A DNA stretch of 7,879 nucleotides. It comes from Peptococcaceae bacterium BRH_c23 (GTDB taxonomy: Bacteria; Bacillota_B; Desulfitobacteriia; Desulfitobacteriales; Desulfitobacteriaceae). Under the pieces are notes generated by a model. That model ran no database searches and had not been told where the DNA came from. It was given only the letters and a program-made list of their open reading frames with translations. The stretch is from NCBI GenBank assembly GCA_000961805.1, contig LADV01000054.1:1-7879 (forward strand). Direction: 5' to 3'. Shown here piece by piece: positions 1 to 5,620 of the stretch (positions are counted from its first letter, which is position 1; each line of letters starts with the position of its first letter). A program made the position numbers and the translations under genes.

Positions 1-114
1 ACTCGTGCTTTGGATAAAGCCTCCTCCAAGGGTTTGATTCATAAAAATCTTGCTGCTCGCAAGAAATCTCGTCTTAACAAAAGATTTAGCAAGCACTTTG
101 CCCAAGTTAGCTAA
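1..114 (+). CDS. rpsT: 30S ribosomal protein S20, C-terminal part (5' end outside window)
   Basis: The first 37 codons read straight through to a TAA at 112-114 and give the basic C-terminal helix of ribosomal protein S20, including the stretch ALDKASSKGLIHKN followed by LAARKKSRLNKRF. S20 binds 16S rRNA and helps assemble the small subunit; the family is about 85-90 residues, so more than half of the gene lies to the left of the window. It is convergent with holA, an arrangement common in Firmicutes where rpsT sits next to the comE-holA cluster. A strong terminator follows 5 bp after the stop. Identification rests on the conserved C-terminal motif and on gene order. Confidence 0.93.
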   Translation, partial: TRALDKASSKGLIHKNLAARKKSRLNKRFSKHFAQVS

Positions 115-118
115 ACAT

Positions 119-176
119 AAAAGCTATAAAAAAAGAAAGCGATCGATCGCTTTCTTTTTTTATAGCTTTTTTAGAT
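119..176 (+). terminator. rpsT terminator, perfect 52-nt palindrome, probably bidirectional
   Basis: Positions 119-144 and 145-170 are exact reverse complements with no spacer, so the RNA can form a stem approaching 26 bp. The GC core (GCGATC/GATCGC) is flanked by A7 and T7 tracts and a further outer AAGCT/AGCTT. A T run follows the stem on the plus strand; on the minus strand the stem also leads into a T-rich stretch. It therefore can end rpsT and also stop leftward read-through from holA. Confidence 0.85.
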
Positions 177-200
177 GTTGAGATCTCCCCAAGCGCATTT

Positions 201-314
201 TTGCATTTGCAAAATGCAAGTCAAGAACCGTCCCCGAACTTGCACCAAGCGCATTTGCTCAAGAACGCAAACAGCGCCACACACACCCCGTCCCTCTCCC
301 GTTCGACCCAAGCC
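201..314. repeat. Dispersed palindromic intergenic repeat, left copy
   Basis: The unit carries the 18-mer CAAGTCAAGAACCGTCCC at 217-234, found identically at 7674-7691. It is framed by an inverted repeat TGCAAGT (215-221) / ACTTGCA (238-244), so it can fold into a hairpin with the ACCGTCCC part in the loop. Another small hairpin precedes it (TTGCATTT 201-208 / AAATGCAA 212-219), and the 12-mer CCAAGCGCATTT occurs twice (189-200 and 245-256). The unit ends with CGACCCAAGCC (304-314), which also ends the right copy (7831-7841). No ORF is present. A REP-like or small non-autonomous mobile sequence is likely; the family name is not known to me. Confidence 0.6.
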
Positions 315-316
315 TA

Positions 317-559
317 GAGGAAGTGTCTTAGCTTAGCGAGCACGATTAGTGGAATTGCGTCAATGAGCGCAGTCGATCAGGCGTTAAGAACCGCAACTGT
401 TCACATGCAGAAAGCCCAGAAGTTTTGCGGTTTAGCCTGAGTGACAAGCGAATAGCAAATGGATCACGATAGTCTCCAGTGGAGAGTATCGCCGAAGCCG
501 TGATCCCAAAAGGATGACTAACCGGCGTAGGATGTGCGAGCGGGCTAAGACACTTCCTC
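317..559. repeat. 243-bp structured unit with perfect 16-bp terminal inverted repeats (MITE or structured RNA)
   Basis: GAGGAAGTGTCTTAGC at 317-332 is the exact reverse complement of 544-559. Inside are further pairings: GCAC 340-343 / GTGC 534-537; TCAGGC 377-382 / GCCTGA 435-440 stacked on AACCGCAA 389-396 / TTGCGGTT 425-432; and GGATCACG 461-468 / CGTGATCC 499-506 enclosing TCTCC 473-477 / GGAGA 481-485. Together they give a closed multi-branched fold. No convincing ORF is present; the minus-strand reading of 79 codons over 346-585 matches no family I know. No clear target-site duplication flanks it. It could be a miniature inverted-repeat element or a structured RNA between convergent rpsT and holA; transcription direction cannot be told. 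Confidence 0.6.
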
Positions 560-570
560 CCACTTCCTCC
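551..570. repeat. Tandem 10-bp duplication at the right end of the 243-bp unit
   Basis: CACTTCCTCC occurs twice in direct succession (551-560 and 561-570). The first copy is the outer part of the right terminal inverted repeat plus one base; the second lies outside it, just before the holA stop. This may be a slippage or insertion scar. Confidence 0.7.
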
Positions 571-572
571 CC

Positions 573-1574
573 CTAATCTCCGCAAAACCTAACAATCATC
601 ATTTCCAACAATTGCCCTGGATCTCCCCCTCCTGATTTCATAGCCAAATCAGTATTTAAACATTCCTTCAAAGCCTTAACTAATTTTAGGGTGGATAACT
701 TAGCGGATTGCTGCCAAACCTTTTGTGCTTCAAACGGTGAAATCCCTAACACCGAAGGGGCTTCAGCCACATTCCCACCACGCTCGCGCAGGGCATTACA
801 ACCCAGAAGAAGCCGAACTTGCCGAACCATGATCGTTAAGACCTTCAAAGGATGTTCTTTACGTAACACTTCATCTAAAGTTTCTAAGGCCTTTGCAGAA
901 GACCGAATGGCTACCGCATCCAAAAGATCAAAGATGGATGCTTCAAGAGTACGAGTCGTAATCCCTTTAATATCCTCCACCGTAATCGTTTGACGATCCC
1001 CAATGTAAACCACAAGTTTATCTAATTCCTGGCTTAAAACACCCGTTTGATGTCCCGCCCATTCTATAAAAAAGGAGGCCACCCGAGCATCCATCGATTT
1101 TCCCCGAACTTTTAATTCTGATTGAACCCAAGCAAGCCATTCCGGCATTCGTTTCGGAGGGCAAAACTCCAAGATTTCTCCAGCTCGTTCTAACGCCTTA
1201 TAAAATTTTCTCCCTCTATGTACACTCTCTGCAATAAATAAAAGACACGTCGAAAGGTTAGGGCTGGCAAAATATTTCAAAAACGGCTCCAAATCGGCAG
1301 TCTGTCCATCTTTAAAATATGACACCTCTTCTACAACGACCAGGCGATTTGCAAAGAAGGACATCGTATTGGCTCGTTCAACAATCTCCTCCGGAGTTAT
1401 CTCAGTCGCATTAACTACTTCAATCCCGCTTCCAGAAGGATCCGTCAAGAAATAGAACGACTTAAGAACCTTCAACCCCTCCTGAATCAAAAATCGATCT
1501 TCCCCATGCCACAAATAAACGGGCGCAATCTTTCCCTTTGCTACACTTTCCTTAATTCGTTCAATTTCACGCAA
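573..1574 (-). CDS. holA: DNA polymerase III, delta subunit
   Basis: This 333-residue protein has the usual length of bacterial HolA (YqeN in Bacillus). Delta is the wrench of the clamp loader: it opens the beta sliding clamp so that it can be loaded on primed DNA. Visible signatures are the degenerate nucleotide-binding segment near residues 18-30 (PVYLWHGEDRFLI), the SIFDLLDAVAIR segment at about 213-224 that begins the collar-proximal part, and the C-terminal motif with TDLAMKSG at about 308-315. The start is TTG at 1572-1574, chosen because a very strong Shine-Dalgarno lies about 7 nt upstream and the only nearby ATG is out of frame and stops at once. A TATAAA (1597-1602, minus) could be a -10 but no -35 is evident. 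Normally holA follows comEC directly; here about 750 bp of pseudogene and repeats separate them. Confidence 0.95.
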   Translation of the reverse strand: MREIERIKESVAKGKIAPVYLWHGEDRFLIQEGLKVLKSFYFLTDPSGSGIEVVNATEITPEEIVERANTMSFFANRLVVVEEVSYFKDGQTADLEPFLKYFASPNLSTCLLFIAESVHRGRKFYKALERAGEILEFCPPKRMPEWLAWVQSELKVRGKSMDARVASFFIEWAGHQTGVLSQELDKLVVYIGDRQTITVEDIKGITTRTLEASIFDLLDAVAIRSSAKALETLDEVLRKEHPLKVLTIMVRQVRLLLGCNALRERGGNVAEAPSVLGISPFEAQKVWQQSAKLSTLKLVKALKECLNTDLAMKSGGGDPGQLLEMMIVRFCGD

Positions 1575-1579
1575 ATCTG

Positions 1580-1594
1580 ATCCCCCCTCCCCCC
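1580..1594 (-). promoter_or_regulatory. G-rich ribosome binding site that fixes the holA TTG start
   Basis: On the minus strand the leader reads six G, A, six G, ending 7 nt before TTG at 1574. It contains GGGAGG, a good Shine-Dalgarno, and explains initiation at a weak start codon. Homopolymer G runs of this length are prone to slippage, which would alter spacing. Confidence 0.7.
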
Positions 1595-1629
1595 ATTTTA
1601 TAAGAGACCATCGAGAAAAGCCAGCGTGT

Positions 1630-1656
1630 GCGTGTAATGCGTGTAATGCGTGTAAT
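1630..1656. repeat. 9-bp tandem repeat, three perfect copies
   Basis: GCGTGTAAT is repeated at 1630-1638, 1639-1647 and 1648-1656, preceded by a partial copy GCGTGT (1624-1629). It is followed by GGGGACAGTC, which resembles the reverse complement of the GACTGTCCC/AGAACCGTCCC cores of the dispersed repeats in this window. It is non-coding and lies between holA and the uvrA-like remnant. Confidence 0.75.
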
Positions 1657-1669
1657 GGGGACAGTCGTT

Positions 1670-2175
1670 TTAGAATATAACTCTCTCTTTATCCAACCAT
1701 CCTTCTCTTAACAAATATCCACCAAGATCTCCGCCCTCAGGTCCCATCTCGATGATATAATCTGCCTGTTTTATGAGTAATGGATTGTGTTGAATGACAA
1801 TTACTGTTGCACCTTTTGAAGTCAATTCAATAATCAAGTCGACATCAATCTGTAACTCTTCCCCTAGCCCCTTACACACCGGACACATATACTCGGGATG
1901 ATTGTAATTAAATTGCGCAGGCGTTCGTTCAAAAAAAATAGTTCCACAACCCTCACAAACATTGTTTTCTGGAACAGGTATACTACAATTTGGGTATAAC
2001 CGTTTACCAATAGTTGCAAATAGTAGCCGCAAATAATCCCCTGTCCTTGTTACAGAGGCAACTGTTGATCTCGGTTAAGTCCTAAGTTTCTTTGTTCTAT
2101 AACTATAGATGGCTGAAGTCCAGATATTTTCCCAACCATAGAATCCCTTAGGTCACTTCCTATGGGCGAATTAGT
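1670..2175 (-). pseudogene. UvrA-paralogue remnant, frameshifted with a large internal deletion
   Basis: Three UvrA-family pieces can be read on the minus strand. From about 2175 to 2075 one frame gives KISGLQPSIVIEQRNLGLN, the segment before the conserved NPRSTV. At about 2071-2079 the frame changes (one C missing from an AACCCGAGA-like sequence) and continues as RSTVASVTRTGDYLRLLFATIGK. Next comes the N-terminal zinc-binding segment with CEGC and CPVC and FNYNHPEY, as far as DVDLI. At about 1826-1834 this joins the extreme C-terminal ATPase end (ATVIVIQHN, then IIEMGPEGGDLGG). Intact UvrA proteins are about 750-950 residues; both Walker A sites, the signature motifs and most of the protein are absent. 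No repair or resistance function is expected. It splits the usual comEC-holA neighbourhood. Confidence 0.85.
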
Positions 2176-2204
2176 AAAAAAAGTCCTCCACAAGTTGTGG
2201 AGGA
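2176..2204 (-). terminator. Rho-independent terminator downstream of comEC
   Basis: TCCTCCACAA (2184-2193) and TTGTGGAGGA (2195-2204) are exact inverted repeats around one base. On the minus strand the stem is followed by C and then seven T (complement of 2176-2182). It lies about 120 nt past the comEC stop and probably ends the comEA-comEC transcript. It also sits at the upstream edge of the recognisable uvrA-like remnant. Confidence 0.8.
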
Positions 2205-2230
2205 TCAAAAGAAAGAGGAGGAGAAAAGAG

Positions 2231-2287
2231 ATGTTCCTTGTTATTGTTACCCAGTATTTCCTTTTTATACATCAAAGAGGCAATTAA
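2231..2287 (+). CDS. Possible 18-residue hydrophobic small ORF, doubtful
   Basis: ATG at 2231 is preceded by GAGGAGGAG (2215-2223), a textbook ribosome binding site with 7-nt spacing. The ORF encodes 18 residues, mostly hydrophobic (MFLVIVTQYFLFIH then QRGN), and ends at TAA 2285-2287. It is opposite to all neighbours, with no recognisable promoter or family. The good binding site could be chance in a purine-rich stretch. Confidence 0.15.
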   Translation: MFLVIVTQYFLFIHQRGN

Positions 2288-2323
2288 GGGAAATATTCTA
2301 TGTATTAAATCTGAGCGTTCAAA

Positions 2324-4783
2324 TTAGCGACCAGGAATAATTTCTATTCCGTAGTTTCCTAACAAAAGCCGAAGGGTTCCATGGTCATCCGTTCTATACA
2401 CTGGGATGTGTCGTTCCCCCCAATACTCTAAAACTTCCCGTGAGGGGTGACCAAACGAATTTTTCCCCACCGAGATCCATACAGCTTGGGGATGAATACT
2501 ATCCAGCCAAGCTCTGTACAGTGAAAATCGACTCCCATGATGCGGAACCTTAAAAATATCCGTCTCTAAGTTCACGCCTGTCTCGAATATGTTCTCCATT
2601 TCTTCTTGTTCCATATCCGCCGTTAGCATGATACTTTGTCCTAAGTAATTGAGTTTAAGTACTAACGAACTATTATTTGAATCCGAATGCGTCCCTTCAA
2701 GTACCTGATGAGGGCCCAATACATCCAGCCAAGCCCCCGAATCAAGATCAATCCGATCTCCCGCTTGTAGCAGTCGTAGTTCCGAAGCCTGAGAGGTTAA
2801 CTCAACGGGAAGCCCCTCTTGCCATTCCTCATTTTCCAATCGTTCCCCTACATTAGGAACCCCTACCCAATCGGTCGGAATATTGGCTAGCACTGCTCGA
2901 ACTCCCCCGATGTGATCCTGATGTTCATGGGTAATTAACATAGCATCCAAATGCCCGATTCTTTTCATCAATAAATACGGAAGGACGATACGTTCTCCCG
3001 CATCAAATCGATCATTACGTGGTCCAGCATCGATCAAGATGGCTTGTTTCTTAGGCGTCCGAATTAAGATAGCATCCCCTTGTCCCACATCGATCATCAC
3101 GACTTCCAGATCGTTTTGTGAATTCCAAGGACTCCACAGAAAAAGAACGATGAGTAGCACTGCACCACTTCGGACGATTACCCTATCTTTAAACACAGGG
3201 TGAATAGCCCGTTGCGCTGGCCTCCGTCGCACTGCTTGACGAATTTCCAAAGGACATCGTTCTAGAATCTTAGAAGCAATTGTTTTAAACAATCTTCTGA
3301 GAAAAAGTAACCTTACCTTCAGCAAAAAGAGCGTCTTTTGTCTCCCCCACAAGAGGGTTCCAAGTCTACCATACCAAATTAGCCAAAAGAGTACCCCCGG
3401 GTTTAGAACCCAAACATCTGCATATGGTAAGTCTGCCAACACCTTTAAGATTCTATTCGCCCCGTCTAAAAGCCATAAACTCACTTGAAAGAATGGAACA
3501 GATAACTTACCATAAAAAGAGAGAATAACCCCAATAAGGCCCACTTCCAGCACACTGCCTAAAACGAAAAGGATAAAGACATTCGCTAAAAAACCGATCA
3601 ACGATAGCCGATGAAAGGCAGCAATCATAAGCGGCAGCGTCGCCACCTGAGCTGCAAGAGTCCCGGCAATTGCAAAACTAAGTAGTTTAGGAACCTTTTC
3701 GAAAAATTCCGCCTTAAGAATCCGCGGAGTTAATACGATAATACCCCAGGTTGCCCCAAAAGAAAGCTGAAAACCAATATCTTGAAGGATCAAAGGATTA
3801 TGGATAAAAAGACCCACCGCAGCAAAAAACAGCCAACGCAGCGTGGCCACTTTTCCCCGCCCTAAAAGCCCCAGCAGAAATGCAATTCCCATAATTGTCG
3901 CTCTAACAATCGGAGCATTCCCTCCACAGAGCGCAGCATAAAGTAAAAGTACCATGATCGTTCCGCTAATTCGAAATCCCTTCGGCAAAAAACTTAGCAG
4001 CATCCAGGAAAACCCCAGCACAAAAGCCACATTGGCACCTGAAGCAGCAAAAACGTGGAGCACACCAGTCACTTTGTAGCGCTCTTGAACTGCATCGGGA
4101 ATCCGACTAGAATCTCCGAAAAGAATCCCTTCTAATACTCCCGTTTCCTCTGGATCGAAGGCCTGAAGACGATTTCGAACCTGCTGGCGAATCTTCCAAG
4201 TTAAGCTCGGCTCGCCCACAGCAAGAAGCACCACATCCCCTTGAGCACTTATGCTTCCACGTAACCCCCGAACCCCATAGTAAAGACGCCGGTCAAACCC
4301 ACCTGGTGTTCCCAGCGGCTTCGGGCGTTCTAAATGCGCGTGGAAACTCACGTAATCCCCGGGCTGAATCCGCTTCCACTCTCCCGGAATATCCCCCGCA
4401 TTATTAGGATAAACCGTCAACCGATAAGCCTGACCTCTTAATTCTCCTTCCTCAACGCACAGTATCCCAACAGCCATGTCCTGGTTTACATTCCAATCCT
4501 TAATCAACCCTACAATCTCCACCCGGTCCAAAATGAGAGGTTCAGGCAGAGTACGCTCTGCTAAGGCCCCGTACCCAAAACCGAGCAAGAGACTAGCTCC
4601 GAGCAAAAGGATCTCCGGACGAAACACTCGACCAAAAAAATCACGGGGCCGCCACAACACAAGGCGTACCCCAAGAAGTACCAGAATCCCAAAAACTAAA
4701 AATCGACTCTGTTCTGGGATATAAGATCCGCAAATCCCTCCCACTAAGATGGCAACCGTTCGACCAATCCAAGGGTCTTTCAT
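2324..4783 (-). CDS. comEC: ComEC/Rec2 DNA uptake channel protein
   Basis: An 819-residue integral membrane protein that forms the channel carrying single-stranded DNA across the inner membrane in natural transformation. In order: membrane helices at about 8-75; the soluble N-terminal domain at about 80-190 (PKPLGTPGGFDRRLYYGVRG); the multi-helix Competence domain at about 215-480, with HVFAASGANVAF at 243-254; a basic linker at about 485-535; another helix at about 537-551; and a C-terminal metallo-beta-lactamase-like domain. The last has HEHQDH at 619-624, TAD at 721-723 and PHHGS at 747-751, consistent with an intact metal site and the proposed degradation of the non-transported strand. 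The ATG overlaps the comEA stop (ATGA), implying translational coupling. Length is normal and no frame damage is seen. A terminator follows about 120 nt downstream. Confidence 0.96.
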   Translation of the reverse strand: MKDPWIGRTVAILVGGICGSYIPEQSRFLVFGILVLLGVRLVLWRPRDFFGRVFRPEILLLGASLLLGFGYGALAERTLPEPLILDRVEIVGLIKDWNVNQDMAVGILCVEEGELRGQAYRLTVYPNNAGDIPGEWKRIQPGDYVSFHAHLERPKPLGTPGGFDRRLYYGVRGLRGSISAQGDVVLLAVGEPSLTWKIRQQVRNRLQAFDPEETGVLEGILFGDSSRIPDAVQERYKVTGVLHVFAASGANVAFVLGFSWMLLSFLPKGFRISGTIMVLLLYAALCGGNAPIVRATIMGIAFLLGLLGRGKVATLRWLFFAAVGLFIHNPLILQDIGFQLSFGATWGIIVLTPRILKAEFFEKVPKLLSFAIAGTLAAQVATLPLMIAAFHRLSLIGFLANVFILFVLGSVLEVGLIGVILSFYGKLSVPFFQVSLWLLDGANRILKVLADLPYADVWVLNPGVLFWLIWYGRLGTLLWGRQKTLFLLKVRLLFLRRLFKTIASKILERCPLEIRQAVRRRPAQRAIHPVFKDRVIVRSGAVLLIVLFLWSPWNSQNDLEVVMIDVGQGDAILIRTPKKQAILIDAGPRNDRFDAGERIVLPYLLMKRIGHLDAMLITHEHQDHIGGVRAVLANIPTDWVGVPNVGERLENEEWQEGLPVELTSQASELRLLQAGDRIDLDSGAWLDVLGPHQVLEGTHSDSNNSSLVLKLNYLGQSIMLTADMEQEEMENIFETGVNLETDIFKVPHHGSRFSLYRAWLDSIHPQAVWISVGKNSFGHPSREVLEYWGERHIPVYRTDDHGTLRLLLGNYGIEIIPGR

Positions 4784-5424
4784 GGCCCAACCGTCACTTG
4801 CGAAGCCATTTTCTCATAGGTTTTGACCCCAATCCCCGAGACATTCTTCAAATCTTCCGCCCGGGCAAACGGTCCATGCTCCGTCCGATATTGAATAATC
4901 CGTTCCGCAAACGCCGGCCCAATACCAGTCAGCTTGTCCAGTTCAGCCGCTCCAGCAGTATTGATATTTATTTTTCCGTCAGTCGATGCTGTAATCCCTG
5001 CCGAAGCTTGACTAGCTACCGGAGTTGAACTATTGATCTGTGCAGTTGCAGGTGCAGGCACAGAAGTATTACTTCCCGAATTCACGGTTCCACCCTCCGC
5101 AGACCCCTGAGGAGCAGGAAGACTCTTATACGGAACAGACACCTTTTGTCCATCCTTAAGCTTTTCAGCAGGATTCATGCTTTCTAAATTAGCCTCCGGC
5201 AAGAGACGAACTTGTTTAAGAGCGTCATCTAAACGAGCGTCCGCCGGTAAATGGACAAGCCCTGGTTTTTCCACTGCTCCCGCAACATAGACAATAATCT
5301 CTCGACTCGAAACCGTTTTATGAAGATCAGCACCGGAATTATTCGGCAAAAACAACTTCCATATCGCCAAAATAACAAGGACAACGAGCACAACCCACCA
5401 TGCATAGCGAAGCTTACGCTCCAT
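4780..5424 (-). CDS. comEA: ComEA competence DNA receptor
   Basis: A 214-residue membrane-anchored protein that binds incoming double-stranded DNA outside the membrane and delivers it to ComEC. It has an N-terminal membrane anchor (residues about 8-26, WWVVLVVLVILAIWKLFL), an SLBB-type domain (about 43-97), a flexible Ser/Ala/Pro/Thr linker (about 98-150), and a C-terminal helix-hairpin-helix DNA-binding module (about 151-212). The module contains ININTA, TGIGPAFAERI and VSGIGVKTYEK. The start is the ATG at 5422-5424 with a weak GGA-type ribosome binding site about 7 nt upstream. The IS607 element appears to end 13 bp before this ATG, so its original promoter region lies on the far side of the insertion. 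Transcription now may depend on sequence in the transposon right end or on read-through from tnpB. Confidence 0.95.
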   Translation of the reverse strand: MERKLRYAWWVVLVVLVILAIWKLFLPNNSGADLHKTVSSREIIVYVAGAVEKPGLVHLPADARLDDALKQVRLLPEANLESMNPAEKLKDGQKVSVPYKSLPAPQGSAEGGTVNSGSNTSVPAPATAQINSSTPVASQASAGITASTDGKININTAGAAELDKLTGIGPAFAERIIQYRTEHGPFARAEDLKNVSGIGVKTYEKMASQVTVGP

Positions 5425-5439
5425 GACAGTTCCGTTGCC

Positions 5440-5620
5440 AAAACTTTATAAAAGTATATAAAAAGCTCTGTTTGCTTCCTGATTCATCGTGTCCGATTTT
5501 GCCCGAAGGCTACTTTCGTTTGATATAACACTCCACAGACGTAAATTCCGATGCAACGAATCGTACACATTAGTAGTGTCGTTTTAGTGACTAAACTACT
5601 AATTGAGGATATCTCGAAAG
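5440..5620 (-). ncRNA. Putative TnpB guide RNA (omega RNA / reRNA) region
   Basis: TnpB nucleases use a right-end RNA that overlaps the 3' end of tnpB and continues beyond the transposon into flanking DNA as the guide. Here about 150 nt of non-coding right end follow the tnpB stop. The region holds a 9-bp inverted repeat, ATTAGTAGT (5569-5577) / ACTACTAAT (5595-5603), with a smaller stem TTTAGT/ACTAAA (5583-5588 / 5590-5595) inside that overlaps the tnpB stop. The RNA would be transcribed leftward. Assignment follows from family knowledge plus position; limits are approximate and I saw no covariance evidence. Confidence 0.45.
5441..5472. repeat. IS607 right-end arm of imperfect inverted repeat
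   Basis: Read inward on the plus strand, the arm has AAAC (5441-5444), an ATATA-rich middle with TTATAAA and TATAAAA, then CTCTGTT (5466-5472). The left-end arm, read inward on the minus strand (7392-7363), has AAAC, TTATAAA, TATAAAA and CTCTGTT in the same order, with a few mismatches and a 2-nt length difference. Such end repeats could be transposase-binding sites. Confidence 0.55.

Noticed and set aside
346..585. Minus-strand reading of 79 codons over the structured unit
   Set aside because: It follows the inverted-repeat unit, has an unconserved Arg/Ser/Leu composition, overlaps the holA stop and resembles no protein family.
691..993. Plus-strand 100-codon reading inside holA
   Set aside because: It is the antisense shadow of a well-conserved gene, with Ser/Arg/Thr-rich low-complexity content.
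1670..2032. Intact small zinc-finger or excinuclease protein
   Set aside because: Conserved UvrA sequence continues upstream in another frame, and the coding sequence jumps from the N-terminal zinc region to the extreme C-terminus; this is a decayed gene.
2176..2204. Attenuator of the uvrA-like gene
   Set aside because: No leader peptide or alternative pairing was seen on the minus strand; a plain terminator for comEC is simpler, though the position beside the remnant is suggestive.
5441..5475. Confident sigma-A promoter for comEA
   Set aside because: TATACT and TATAAA are present but no acceptable -35 lies at 16-18 bp, so it is reported only as a possibility.
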